Program-made: the position numbers and the translations under genes | Source of the DNA: an uncultured Acetatifactor sp. | GTDB taxonomy: Bacteria > Bacillota > Clostridia > Lachnospirales > Lachnospiraceae | Direction: 5' to 3' | DNA: 64,000 bases | Assembly: GCA_934433135.1 (NCBI GenBank) | Contig: CAKRZO010000010.1 | Coordinates: 1-64,000 of the forward strand | Part shown: positions 26,933 to 35,506 of the stretch, one piece after another | Position numbering within the stretch: position 1 is the stretch's first letter | Layout of the letters: each line of letters begins with the position of its first letter | Notes under the pieces: model-generated | Told to the model about the DNA's origin: nothing | Databases searched by the model: none | What the model saw: the letters and a program-made list of their open reading frames with translations, nothing else

Positions 26933-26963
26933 GATGACTTACTTCAATAATGTTATTTCTGCA

Positions 26964-28016
26964 TTACTTCGCAGCCAACTCCGCCTTAAGTTTCTCGGTC
27001 AGTGCCGGAACGATCTTATTCAGATCTCCTACGATACCATAATCTGCTACATCAAAGATCGGAGCGGTTTCGTCCTTGTTAATGGCAATAATGATATCGG
27101 ATTCTTCCATACCTGCCAGATGCTGGATGGCACCGGAGATACCGATTGCAAAGTAAACGTTGGGACGAACGGTCTTTCCGGTCTGTCCTACCTGCAGATC
27201 CTTCGGCTTCCAGCCTGCGTCTACAACGGCACGGGAACAGCTTACGGTTCCGCCGATGACAGCAGCCAGATCGTCCAGAAGCTTAAAGTTCTCAGCGCTT
27301 CCTACGCCACGTCCGCCGGATACCAGAATCTTGGCATCCATGATATCTACGGTATCGGATACAGCCTTTACGACTTTCAGGATTTCCACATACTTGTTAT
27401 CCGGGGTAAATCCGGGATTAAATTCGATTACATTTGCCTTTGCGCCTGCAATCCTTTCCTTCTTCTGCATAACGCCGGGACGTACCGTAGCCATCTGAGG
27501 GCGGAACTGGGGACATGCAATGGTAGCAATGGTATTGCCGCCGAATGCGGGACGGGTCATCAGGAGCTGATTGTGCAGCTGCTCTTTTCCGGGAATCGGA
27601 TTGATGGGGAAATCACCGATTTCCAACTGTGTGCAGTCTGCGGTAAGTCCGGTATGAATTCTTGCGGAAACTCTGGGACCTAAGTCACGTCCGATAGCCG
27701 TTGCGCCTACCAGGAAAATTTCCGGTTTGAATTTCTTGATAACTTCTGCCAGAGCATGTGCATAAGGCTCGGTTCTGTAATCCTTTAATTCCGGGTCGTC
27801 TACTACAATGACCTGGTCTGCGCCGTATTCAGCGAGTTCGTCTGCCAGATCTTTTACATTGCTTCCTACCAGTACAGCAGTTACCTGTGTGCCCAGAACT
27901 TCTGCAAGGTCTTTACCTTTGCCGATCAGTTCGAAGGCAATACTGTCAATTTTGTTGTCTACCTGCTGAGCGAAGACATATACACCTTTATATTGATCCA
28001 GGGAAATGTTTTCCAT
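26964..28016 (-). CDS. etfA: Electron transfer flavoprotein alpha subunit
   Basis: A 350-residue EtfA. The N-terminal alpha/beta domain (YKGVYVFAQQVDNKIDSIAFELIGKGKDLA) is followed by the C-terminal FAD-binding domain with VSGGRGVGSAENFKLLDDLA, GWKPKDLQVGQTGKTVRPNVYFAIGISGAIQHLAGM and AINKDETAPIFDVADYGIVGD. With EtfB and Bcd it forms the clostridial complex in which NADH oxidation can be bifurcated to crotonyl-CoA and ferredoxin. It is last in the operon; a copy of repeat A separates it from etfB. Confidence 0.95.
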   Translation of the reverse strand: MENISLDQYKGVYVFAQQVDNKIDSIAFELIGKGKDLAEVLGTQVTAVLVGSNVKDLADELAEYGADQVIVVDDPELKDYRTEPYAHALAEVIKKFKPEIFLVGATAIGRDLGPRVSARIHTGLTADCTQLEIGDFPINPIPGKEQLHNQLLMTRPAFGGNTIATIACPQFRPQMATVRPGVMQKKERIAGAKANVIEFNPGFTPDNKYVEILKVVKAVSDTVDIMDAKILVSGGRGVGSAENFKLLDDLAAVIGGTVSCSRAVVDAGWKPKDLQVGQTGKTVRPNVYFAIGISGAIQHLAGMEESDIIIAINKDETAPIFDVADYGIVGDLNKIVPALTEKLKAELAAK

Positions 28017-28053
28017 GTTCTTCTTCCTCCATTTATCTGCCTTTTCTTAGGTT

Positions 28054-28111
28054 GTAACGGTTCGGATGCGCTGCTTTCAAGTCTGCATTTTCAGCGCTTC
28101 CTTACTGTTAC
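28054..28111. repeat. Dispersed repeat A, copy 3 (between etfB and etfA)
   Basis: It starts GTAACGGTTCGGATGCGC (28054-28071) and ends ACTGTTAC (28104-28111), with TTTTCAGCGCTTCC in between as in other copies. It lies one base beyond the etfB stop, inside the operon, so it is transcribed with etfB-etfA. At 58 bp it is about the size of the copy at 62722. Confidence 0.6.
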
Positions 28112-28112
28112 C

Positions 28113-28895
28113 TTAGATAACGTGCTTCTCCTTGAGTTTGCCGATGATATAATCAACAGATTCGGCAGGATCCAGGGTTACTTTCTCGCCGGCACCCTTT
28201 CTTACCTTATCAGAAGCCTTCGCGATCTGTGTCGGAGATCCCTTAAGACCCAGGTTGGAGTCATCCACATCTACAAGATTTGCTCTTCCCCATACGGTAA
28301 TCTCTGCCTTGCAGGCATCAAAAATTCCGCCGGGAGTCATATATCTTGGCTCATTTAACTCAGCTAAAGCTGTAATCAGGCAAGGCATCTTGGCTTTCAG
28401 CACATGATATCTGTCGTCAAACTGACGCTCTACGATAACGCTGTCTCCGTCAATGCTGATCTTCTGTGCATAAGAAATAACCGGGATGTTCAGATGTTCG
28501 GAAATCTGAGGACCTACCTGTGCGGTATCTCCGTCGATTGCCTGACGTCCGGTGATGATCAGATCGTATTCCAGATTGCGGATCGCACCTGCCAGGGTCT
28601 GAGAGGTTGCCCAGGTATCTGCACCGCCCAGTACTCTGTCGGTTACCAGGATTGCTTTATCCGCACCCATAGCCAATGCCTCACGCAGAACATCTTCCGC
28701 CTTGGGCAGACCCATGGTGATTACGGTTACTTCCGCACCATACTGATCCTTTAATCTCAGAGCTGCTTCCAGACCGGCCTTATCGTCCGGGTTCATAATC
28801 GTCAGCATGGCTGCTCTGTCCAGTGTTCCATCGGGATTGAACTTAACGCCGCCCTTGGTATCGGGAACCTGTTTAATACAAACAACGATTTTCAT
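28113..28895 (-). CDS. etfB: Electron transfer flavoprotein beta subunit
   Basis: A 260-residue EtfB: MKIVVCIKQVPDTKGGVKFNPDGTLDR, then DLIITGRQAIDGDTAQVGPQ, which forms the nucleotide-binding loop, and the C-terminal LVDVDDSNLGLKGSPTQIAK typical of the bifurcating group. In bifurcating EtfAB the beta FAD receives electrons from NADH. It lies between bcd (71 nt upstream) and etfA. Length and blocks are normal. Confidence 0.95.
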   Translation of the reverse strand: MKIVVCIKQVPDTKGGVKFNPDGTLDRAAMLTIMNPDDKAGLEAALRLKDQYGAEVTVITMGLPKAEDVLREALAMGADKAILVTDRVLGGADTWATSQTLAGAIRNLEYDLIITGRQAIDGDTAQVGPQISEHLNIPVISYAQKISIDGDSVIVERQFDDRYHVLKAKMPCLITALAELNEPRYMTPGGIFDACKAEITVWGRANLVDVDDSNLGLKGSPTQIAKASDKVRKGAGEKVTLDPAESVDYIIGKLKEKHVI

Positions 28896-28966
28896 TGTAT
28901 ATTCACTCCTTATTCTTTCTACGTAATCTTAAATACAATACCATGCAAAAAAGGCATTCTGCTGCA

Positions 28967-30118
28967 TTATTTCAACAGAGCAGCGCTGATTACCATTCTC
29001 TGAACCTCACTGGTTCCTTCATAGATCTCGGTAATCTTGGCATCACGCATCATGCGCTCTACGTCATATTCTCTGGTATAACCGTAACCGCCGTGGAGCT
29101 GAACCGCCTTGGTGGTAACTTCCATTGCCACTTCAGCCGCATAGAGTTTTGCCTGAGCAGCTTCAAAGCCGTATTCTTTCTGATTTGCCTTTGCCATGGC
29201 AGCTTTATAAACAAGCAGCTTTGCAGCTTCTACCTTGGTAGCCATGTCAGCCAGCTGGAACTGGGTGTTCTGGAACTGAGCGATGGAACGTCCGAACTGC
29301 TTTCTTTCCTTGGTATAAGCGATGGTGGATTCCAGAGCGCCTTCTGCAATACCCAGAGCCTGGGAAGCGATACCGATACGTCCGCCGTCCAGTGTATGCA
29401 TTGCAATCTTAAAGCCCTGTCCCAATTTACCAAGCAGGTTTTCCTTCGGAATTCTGCAGTCGGTGAAAATCAGCTCATAAGTGGATGAACCACGGATACC
29501 CATTTTCTTTTCTTTGGTACCAAATGTAAATCCGGGAGTTCCTTTTTCTACGATGAAAGCAGAGATTTCTTTAATCATTCTGCCGCGTTTTTCAATCACG
29601 CCGGTAACAGCGAAGATTACGTAAACATCAGCTTCTTTACCGTTGGTAATGAAGATCTTGGAGCCGTTTAATACATACTCTTCTCCGTCCAGAACTGCCT
29701 TGGTCTGCTGTCCCTGTGCATCGGTTCCGGCACCGGGCTCTGTCAGTCCGAATGCGCCGAGCTTTTCACCTTTTGCCAGGGGAACCAGGTATTTCTGTTT
29801 CTGTGCTTCGGTACCGAATGTCATAATCGGGTCACAGCACAGAGAGGTATGTGCGGAAACGATAACACCTGTGGTGCCGCATACTTTGGAAAGTTCTTCC
29901 ACACACATAACATAGGTCAGAGGGTCGCAGCCCTGACCGCCATATTCCTTGGGAACCGGAATCCCTAAGAAACCGTTCTTTGCCATCTTTTCTACGGTTG
30001 CTCTGGGGAATTCTTCTGTTTCATCAACCTCCTGAGCCAGAGGTTTTACTTCTTTTTCGGCAAATTCCTTAAAAAGGGAACGCGCCATTTCATGTTCTTT
30101 GCGCAGCGTAAAATCCAT
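28967..30118 (-). CDS. bcd: Short-chain (butyryl-CoA) acyl-CoA dehydrogenase
   Basis: A 383-residue acyl-CoA dehydrogenase that reduces crotonyl-CoA to butyryl-CoA with EtfAB. It shows the FAD/substrate blocks LGAFGLTEPGAGTDAQGQQT and KIFITNGKEADVYVIFAV, and the catalytic Glu in the C-terminal DAKITEIYEGTSEVQRMVI. The ATG at 30118 is the start: GGAGG lies 11 nt upstream, whereas the ATG at 30136 overlaps that site and would add six residues not found in the family. Third from the end of the operon. Confidence 0.93.
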   Translation of the reverse strand: MDFTLRKEHEMARSLFKEFAEKEVKPLAQEVDETEEFPRATVEKMAKNGFLGIPVPKEYGGQGCDPLTYVMCVEELSKVCGTTGVIVSAHTSLCCDPIMTFGTEAQKQKYLVPLAKGEKLGAFGLTEPGAGTDAQGQQTKAVLDGEEYVLNGSKIFITNGKEADVYVIFAVTGVIEKRGRMIKEISAFIVEKGTPGFTFGTKEKKMGIRGSSTYELIFTDCRIPKENLLGKLGQGFKIAMHTLDGGRIGIASQALGIAEGALESTIAYTKERKQFGRSIAQFQNTQFQLADMATKVEAAKLLVYKAAMAKANQKEYGFEAAQAKLYAAEVAMEVTTKAVQLHGGYGYTREYDVERMMRDAKITEIYEGTSEVQRMVISAALLK

Positions 30119-30140
30119 GATACAATTATCCTCCATATTT

Positions 30141-30161
30141 CCGCCCCGTCAACCGGGGCGG
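30141..30161 (+). terminator. Hairpin ahead of bcd, terminator-like on the plus strand
   Basis: CCGCCCCG / CGGGGCGG with a 5-nt loop is followed by TCTTTTTT on the plus strand, that is, the strand opposite to the operon. On the sense strand it is a GC-rich stem just before the bcd ribosome site. It could stop antisense transcripts or stabilise a processed mRNA end. Confidence 0.5.
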
Positions 30162-30210
30162 TCTTTTTTATTTCCGTATTTTATAACGATGCCGGAATCC
30201 GGCCGGTGTA

Positions 30211-31050
30211 TTACTTGCTGTAATCGTAGAAGCCGATACCGGTCTTTCTTCCCAGCTTGCCTGCACGAACCATCTTGCGAAGCAGGGGATGAGGACGATA
30301 CTTGGGATCACCTGTTTCGTTCTGCAGTACTTCCATAATTGCCAGAACGATATCCAGCCCAACCAGGTCGCCTAAAGCCAGAGGTCCCATGGGATGAGAT
30401 GCGCCCAGCTTCATAGCTTCATCAATGTCTGCAACACTTGCAATGCCGTCTGCATAGATGCCGATTGCTTCATTGATCATCGGGATCAGGATTCTGTTTA
30501 CTACAAATCCCGGAGCTTCCTTTACTTCTACCGGTGTCTTGCCGATTTCTACAGCGATTGCTTTAATCTTCTCTACCAGTTCTGCCGGTGTATTCTCGCC
30601 TGCGATTACTTCTACCAGCTTCATTCTGTCAGCCGGGTTAAAGAAATGCATACCGATCATAGGTCTGTCCAGTCCTGCGCCGATTTCGGTGATGGACAGG
30701 GAAGAGGTATTGGTTGCAAAAATGCAATCCGGTTTTACAATATCCTGCAGCTCTTTGAAGGTAGTCTTCTTAATCTGCATATTTTCCGGTGCAACTTCGA
30801 TAACCAGATCACAATCTGTGCAGATGTCCTTAAGACCGGTTACGATCTTGGCAGCGACTGCATCTGCGTGCTCCTGGGTGATTTTTTCTTTTTTTACCAG
30901 AAAAGCAAGATTCTTAAGAATTCTTCCTTTTCCGCCGTCAGCGAACTCCTGCTTGATATCGCACAAACATACATCATAACCTTCTGTCATTGCAAATGCC
31001 TGAGCAATTCCTGCTCCCATGGTACCTGCACCAATAATACCAACTTTCAT
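30211..31050 (-). CDS. hbd: 3-hydroxybutyryl-CoA dehydrogenase
   Basis: A 279-residue NAD(P)-dependent enzyme reducing acetoacetyl-CoA to 3-hydroxybutyryl-CoA. KVGIIGAGTMGAGIAQAFA is the Rossmann motif; FATNTSSLSITEIGAGLDRPMIGMHFFNPADRMKLVEVI contains the catalytic Ser and His regions; VKEAPGFVVNRIL and SHPMGPLALGDLVGLD define the C-terminal dimer domain. It sits between crt and bcd, the usual clostridial order, and its length is normal. Confidence 0.95.
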   Translation of the reverse strand: MKVGIIGAGTMGAGIAQAFAMTEGYDVCLCDIKQEFADGGKGRILKNLAFLVKKEKITQEHADAVAAKIVTGLKDICTDCDLVIEVAPENMQIKKTTFKELQDIVKPDCIFATNTSSLSITEIGAGLDRPMIGMHFFNPADRMKLVEVIAGENTPAELVEKIKAIAVEIGKTPVEVKEAPGFVVNRILIPMINEAIGIYADGIASVADIDEAMKLGASHPMGPLALGDLVGLDIVLAIMEVLQNETGDPKYRPHPLLRKMVRAGKLGRKTGIGFYDYSK

Positions 31051-31127
31051 GGTTTACCCTCCTGTGGTTTTGTTTTCTATTTGTTTTCTATCTGTTTTCT
31101 TCTGCTTTTTTCTGCTTTCCATCTGCC

Positions 31128-31140
31128 GTAACGGTTCAGA
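31128..31140. repeat. Half-site of dispersed repeat A (crt-hbd gap)
   Basis: GTAACGGTTCAGA lies between the crt stop (31164) and hbd start (31050). It matches the terminal arm of copies such as 28054. The shared interior is not evident, so this is a partial or decayed copy. Confidence 0.45.
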
Positions 31141-31163
31141 CAGTAATATCTAACACCTGAAAC

Positions 31164-31949
31164 TCAGCAGTTCTTGAAAGGCTCTTTTACTTTTTCCTTA
31201 TTTCTGTCTAAGAAAAATGCCATTCCGTATTTCTGGTCTTCGGTCTCGAAGCAATCGCCGAAAAGCTTCTCTTCGATCACGATAGCTTCATCCATTCCCA
31301 CTTCCAGGCCTTCGTTAATGGCCTTCTTGCAATTTCTTACGGCAATGGGAGCATTCTTGGCAATGCCTGCTGCCATCTTAAGTGCTGCGGGAAGCAGTTC
31401 TTCCTGGGTATAAACGGCATTCACAAGACCGATACGGTAAGCTTCGTCCGCCTTGATATTCCTTGCGGTATAGATCATCTGTTTTGCCATGCCTGCACCT
31501 ACCAGACGCGCCAGTCTCTGGGTTCCGCCGAATCCAGGTGTAATTCCCAGGCCGACTTCAGGCTGTCCGAAAACAGCGTTGTCAGAGCAGATCCGGATGT
31601 CGCAGCTCATGGCGATCTCACAGCCGCCGCCCAGCGCAAATCCGTTTACGGCAGCAATCACCGGGATCGGGAAAGTTTCCAGCTTACGGAAAACATCATT
31701 TCCCTTCTTGCCGAATGCTTCGCCTTCTGCTTTGGTAAGGGTGCTCATCTCTCCGATATCGGCGCCTGCCACAAAGGACTTTTGACCGGCTCCGGTAAGA
31801 ACCAGGCATCTTACTTCATTAAGGTTTACCTGATCCAGTGTCTCATTCAATTCTTCCAGAACAGCGGAATTCAGCGCATTCAGAGCCTTTTCACGACTGA
31901 TGGTAATTACGCCTACTGCTTTGTCCTGTTCATATTTAATATATTCCAT
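31164..31949 (-). CDS. crt: Crotonase (3-hydroxybutyryl-CoA dehydratase)
   Basis: A 261-residue enoyl-CoA hydratase. SFVAGADIGEM is the oxyanion-hole loop, ALGGGCEIAMSCDIRICSD carries the first catalytic Glu, and GQPEVGLGITPGFGGTQRL the second. It dehydrates 3-hydroxybutyryl-CoA to crotonyl-CoA. It is the second gene of the operon, separated from thl by a 164-bp repeat copy and followed by hbd. Confidence 0.95.
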   Translation of the reverse strand: MEYIKYEQDKAVGVITISREKALNALNSAVLEELNETLDQVNLNEVRCLVLTGAGQKSFVAGADIGEMSTLTKAEGEAFGKKGNDVFRKLETFPIPVIAAVNGFALGGGCEIAMSCDIRICSDNAVFGQPEVGLGITPGFGGTQRLARLVGAGMAKQMIYTARNIKADEAYRIGLVNAVYTQEELLPAALKMAAGIAKNAPIAVRNCKKAINEGLEVGMDEAIVIEEKLFGDCFETEDQKYGMAFFLDRNKEKVKEPFKNC

Positions 31950-32012
31950 CTTTTATCCTCACTTCCGGGCATACCTGCGGCAGCCGTTTGCTCTGCCGCA
32001 GCCGTAGTTTTT

Positions 32013-32176
32013 GTTACAGTTCACTCGTACGTTTAGGCAGGCAGATTCTATGCTTGCATGAGAAGCTGCCTGTACAAATGTACGAAGGGAGCGCCGGATA
32101 TATGAGCAAAATAGCTGCGAAGCAGCGATGAAGCGCTGGAAGCGCGATTTTGCGAATGGCGCGTGTGAACTGTAAC
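32013..32176. repeat. Dispersed repeat A, copy 4 (164 bp, between thl and crt)
   Basis: It is bounded by perfect 12-bp ends GTTACAGTTCAC (32013-32024) and GTGAACTGTAAC (32165-32176). The right part, read on the minus strand, is ACGCGCCATTCGCAAAATCG then CGCTTCCAGCGCTTCATCGC and GCTGCTTCGCAGCTATTTTG, clearly homologous to copy 1 over ~75 bp. The left part has its own inverted repeat, GGCAGGCAG..CTGCCTG and CGTACG/CGTAC. Confidence 0.75.
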
Positions 32177-32183
32177 TAGTTCC

Positions 32184-33368
32184 TTAATCTTCGATCTTTA
32201 CAATGGTAGAGCAGCCCATACCGCCGCCGATACACAAAGTAGCAAGTCCGGTCTTAGCTCCTCTTGCCTGCATCTCATGAAGCAGGGTAACCAGGATACG
32301 GCATCCGGATGCTCCTACCGGGTGACCCAGGGCAATTGCGCCGCCGTTGGGATTTAACTGCTTCTCAACATCGATTCCCAGTTCTTTTCCGACTGCAACG
32401 GACTGTGCTGCGAATGCTTCGTTGGCTTCGATAATATCAAAGTCTTCGATCTTCATTCCAGTCTTAGCCATAACTTTCTTAGTGGAAGCAACCGGTCCGA
32501 TTCCCATTACTTCGGGACGAACGCCTGCAAGTGCGCCTGCTACAAAAGTAGCCATGGGCTTTACACCCAGTTCTTTTGCTTTTTCTTCGCTCATAACCAC
32601 AACAGCTGCCGCACCGTCATTGATTCCGGAAGCGTTTCCTGCAGTTACGAAGCCGTCTTTGTTGATCGGGCGAAGTTTTGCAAGTCCTTCGATGGTGGAT
32701 CCGTGTCTGGGACCTTCATCGGTATCAAAAATGATGGTTTCTTTCTTTTTCTTTACTTCTACCGGAACGATTTCTGCTTTGAAAGCGCCGTTTTTCTGTG
32801 CTTCTTCTGCCTTCTTCTGGCTGTTTAAAGCGAACTCATCCAGCTCTTCACGGGTCAGTCCCCATTCTTCGCAGATATTGTCAGCGGTCTTGATCATGTG
32901 GTAATCATTGAAAGCATCCCACAGTGCATCCTTGATCATGGTATCTACCATGGTAGCGTTACCCATACGGTATCCGTAACGACCCTGCGGAATTGCATAA
33001 GGAGCCATGGACATGTTCTCCATACCGCCTGCTACTACGATGTCAGCATCGCCTGCCATGATCATCTGTGCAGCCTGGTTGACACAATTCAGACCGGAAC
33101 CGCAGACAACGTTCATGGTAACCGCCGGAACTTCAATAGGAAGTCCTGCTTTAATGGAAGCCTGACGGGCTACATTCTGTCCCTGTCCTGCCTGTATAAC
33201 ACAGCCCATGTAAACCTGATCCACTGCCTCGGGAGCAACATCTGCTCTCTTTAATGCTTCTTTGATTACGATTGCGCCCAACTCAGCAGCAGGGGTTGTG
33301 CTTAAAGTTCCGCCCATAGTACCGATTGCAGTACGGCATGCGCCGGCCAAAACTACTTTCTTTGCCAT
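32184..33368 (-). CDS. thl: Acetyl-CoA acetyltransferase (thiolase)
   Basis: A 394-residue biosynthetic thiolase that condenses two acetyl-CoA into acetoacetyl-CoA. The acyl-accepting Cys is in VTMNVVCGSGLNCVNQA; the C-terminal blocks EANEAFAAQSVAV, NPNGGAIALGHPVGASGCRI and ATLCIGGGMGCS carry the catalytic His and second Cys. It is the first gene of the thl-crt-hbd-bcd-etfB-etfA operon with a promoter 77 nt upstream. Downstream genes for butyrate release (but or buk) are not in this window. Confidence 0.95.
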   Translation of the reverse strand: MAKKVVLAGACRTAIGTMGGTLSTTPAAELGAIVIKEALKRADVAPEAVDQVYMGCVIQAGQGQNVARQASIKAGLPIEVPAVTMNVVCGSGLNCVNQAAQMIMAGDADIVVAGGMENMSMAPYAIPQGRYGYRMGNATMVDTMIKDALWDAFNDYHMIKTADNICEEWGLTREELDEFALNSQKKAEEAQKNGAFKAEIVPVEVKKKKETIIFDTDEGPRHGSTIEGLAKLRPINKDGFVTAGNASGINDGAAAVVVMSEEKAKELGVKPMATFVAGALAGVRPEVMGIGPVASTKKVMAKTGMKIEDFDIIEANEAFAAQSVAVGKELGIDVEKQLNPNGGAIALGHPVGASGCRILVTLLHEMQARGAKTGLATLCIGGGMGCSTIVKIED

Positions 33369-33444
33369 AATTTTTTCCTCCCTATTCCTTGAAAGATTCT
33401 TGTAAAAACGAGATTGTTATTTTTTTATCATTCCTATGGACTCT

Positions 33445-33473
33445 ATTTTATCATAGCTGTAATCCTTTTGCAA
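33445..33473 (-). promoter_or_regulatory. Promoter of the butyryl-CoA operon
   Basis: On the minus strand TTGCAA (33468-33473), 17 nt, TAAAAT (33445-33450). The start point would be near 33438, giving a ~70-nt leader to thl. The -35 hexamer touches the stop codon of the upstream M23 gene (33474). Confidence 0.7.
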
Positions 33474-34646
33474 TCACTTTTCACAAAAAAAATGGCGAAA
33501 AAATGGTGAAATCTGTCCGACGCGGATCCATTCCCTGGAATCGGGAACTTTCTGCACCGGCTGCATATGTTTTGCCAGAAAACGGGTCAGTGCGTAGACA
33601 TCCACCCAGATCTGCGCATCGCCGTCCTTTTGGGATTCGTCAAAAATCAGTTCCAGCCCCCAGTGCAGGTGCGTTACATCGATATTGTTTACATTTTCTT
33701 TGGCGCTGTAACCGGTATGCCCCATATAGCCGATGACATCTCCTTCCGTTACCGTCATGCCTTCCTCAAGCCCCTCGGCATAAGGATAATTCTGCCTTAA
33801 ATGCGCGTAATAATAGTAGCGTTTCTTATCCAGGCTGCGGATACCGATGCGCCACCCGCCGTACTGGTTCCAGCCAAGCGCCTCCACCGTACCGGTTTCA
33901 ATACAGATAATCGGTGTTCCGATTGCACCCAGCATGTCATGCCCAAGGTGTCGTCTCTTATAACCGTAGCTGCGTCCGGAACCGAAGTCGTCATAGTGCG
34001 TATAGTCAAATCCCTTTGCCAGCGGAAAAAACGCTTTCAGCCCATACGTTTTGTAGATCTGTTTTGTTCCGTTCTCTTCCCGCTCTTCCTCATATTCTCC
34101 CACCAGCCCGTCTAAGACAGCGCTGTATGCTTCTCTATAATACACAAAAGTTTTGACAAACTTTTGTGACAAAGTTTTAGCAAACTTTTGGGTGCCGGTC
34201 AGTTCCTCCATGGTTGTTTCGCCCCTCGTCAGTTTCTCCGCGGTTTTATCCAGGGTTTGAAGTGCCTTTTTGTCAAATTTTCCGCCGGTTACGGTTGCCG
34301 TATAGGCCAGAAGATCCACCCAGTTTACGGGATAAGCGGTTTCATGGGAAGAAACATCCCACTCATAGGCTTTACACAGGGCTTCATAGCTGACATCAAA
34401 ATCCACCCAGCGAATGACCTCCTTCGTCTCTTCGCCCTCCTGCCCTGCTCCATTGCTTTCTTTCCCGCTTTGCAGCTTTGCCGCGCTTTCCAGGGCGGCC
34501 GCCTCATCCTTTCCTCTTATTGCAAGTGCAAGCGCAAGCAGCACAATGATTGCCGCTTCCGATAATATGACTTTGTTTCGGATTCTTTTTAAAAATGCAT
34601 TCCCCAAATCTGTTTTACTTCTTCCTTCCCACACATGCCGGCTCAT
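33474..34646 (-). CDS. M23 family metallopeptidase (membrane-anchored)
   Basis: The N-terminus has one membrane segment (VILSEAAIIVLLALALAIRG, residues ~26-45). The C-terminal ~150 residues form a LytM/M23 domain with the zinc ligands in RRHLGHDMLG and THLHWGLEL. M23 enzymes cut peptide cross-links of peptidoglycan, though some lack activity. Residues ~163-178 (KFAKTLSQKFVKTFVYY) are encoded by two tandem palindromic units and look like a local duplication. The gene overlaps the thl promoter at its 3' end. Confidence 0.85.
   Translation of the reverse strand: MSRHVWEGRSKTDLGNAFLKRIRNKVILSEAAIIVLLALALAIRGKDEAAALESAAKLQSGKESNGAGQEGEETKEVIRWVDFDVSYEALCKAYEWDVSSHETAYPVNWVDLLAYTATVTGGKFDKKALQTLDKTAEKLTRGETTMEELTGTQKFAKTLSQKFVKTFVYYREAYSAVLDGLVGEYEEEREENGTKQIYKTYGLKAFFPLAKGFDYTHYDDFGSGRSYGYKRRHLGHDMLGAIGTPIICIETGTVEALGWNQYGGWRIGIRSLDKKRYYYYAHLRQNYPYAEGLEEGMTVTEGDVIGYMGHTGYSAKENVNNIDVTHLHWGLELIFDESQKDGDAQIWVDVYALTRFLAKHMQPVQKVPDSREWIRVGQISPFFRHFFCEK
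34143..34190. repeat. Two tandem palindromic units inside the M23 gene
   Basis: CACAAAAGTTT-tgac-AAACTTTTGTG (34143-34168) is a perfect 11-bp inverted repeat, followed by a related AAAGTTT-tagc-AAACTTT unit (to 34190). The reading frame is kept, giving an imperfect 8-residue repeat in the protein. This may be a slipped duplication. Confidence 0.6.
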
Positions 34647-34914
34647 TTTACCGTCACTTTTTGTATTATTGTATGAAAAAAGAGCATCCGGTTATGCCTC
34701 ACGCTCTCTTTTACGCTTCTTGCTGTTTCTTTCTTTTTATCCGTTTTCGTCCATCATTCAAACAAATTTTCCAGTGCCTACCATTTCTCCCGCGCTTTCC
34801 GAAAAAACACGGGAATTACACCGTCCCCGTACCGGATCAGCACCCGAAAAAGCGGGATATAGCTTCTATCGCTATATCCCACCTTTCCATCGCAAAAGGA
34901 GAACATTTATTTGT
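34647..34914. terminator. Gap between hpf and the M23 gene, with the hpf terminator
   Basis: The gap holds a 10-bp stem GGGATATAGC / GCTATATCCC (34854-34880, 7-nt loop). On the minus strand it is followed by GCTTTTT, so it should end the hpf transcript. No gene is seen in the rest. Confidence 0.7.
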
Positions 34915-35442
34915 CTACACTTCCGGCTCGATCAAACCGTAAGTGTCGCCCTTTCTCTTATAAACCACATTCACCTGATCGTTCTCTGCATTAATGAAAA
35001 CAAAGAAGTTGTGTCCCAAAAGTTCCATCTGAATGCAGGCATCCTCCGGATACATGGGTTTGATGTCAAATTTCTTGGTTCTGACTATCTTAACCTCTTC
35101 CTCTTCCATATAGTCATTCTCTACAAACAGCTTACTGAAGGACTCTGCAGCCTGCTGCCTGTCCAAAATTTTCTTCTTATAACGCTTCATCTGTCTCTCA
35201 ATAACTTCTTCTACCAGGTCGATAGATACATACATATCATCGCTAACCTGTTCCGAACGGATGATACTGCCTTTTACCGGTATCGTAACCTCGATCTTCT
35301 GGCGTTCCTTTTCCACACTTAAGGTTACATGTACTTCTGTATCGGGACTGAAATACTTGGAAAGCTTTCCGATCTTGTCCTCCACAGCGCTCTTTAATCC
35401 GGGTGTTACTTCGATGTTTCTTCCTACAATAATAAATTTCAT
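34915..35442 (-). CDS. hpf: Ribosome hibernation promoting factor, long form
   Basis: A 175-residue long-type HPF. The N-terminal ~100 residues form the S30AE domain (MKFIIVGRNIEVTPGLKSAVEDKIGKLSKYF) that binds the 30S decoding and P/A sites. The C-terminal ~60 residues (VRTKKFDIKPMYPEDACIQMELLGHNFFVFINAENDQVNVVYKRKDG-like) are the dimerisation domain that joins two ribosomes into 100S particles. The ATG at 35442 fits the family start; the ATG at 35451 is within the ribosome site (AAAGGG). It has its own promoter. Confidence 0.92.
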   Translation of the reverse strand: MKFIIVGRNIEVTPGLKSAVEDKIGKLSKYFSPDTEVHVTLSVEKERQKIEVTIPVKGSIIRSEQVSDDMYVSIDLVEEVIERQMKRYKKKILDRQQAAESFSKLFVENDYMEEEEVKIVRTKKFDIKPMYPEDACIQMELLGHNFFVFINAENDQVNVVYKRKGDTYGLIEPEV

Positions 35443-35477
35443 GCTGTTCATCCCTTTCAGTTATTTATTGTATGTTT

Positions 35478-35506
35478 ATTATACCAAATATCTCTTTATT
35501 ATGCAA
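35478..35506 (-). promoter_or_regulatory. hpf promoter
   Basis: On the minus strand TTGCAT (35501-35506), 17 nt, TATAAT (35478-35483). The transcript would begin near 35471, 29 nt ahead of the ATG. Confidence 0.75.
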
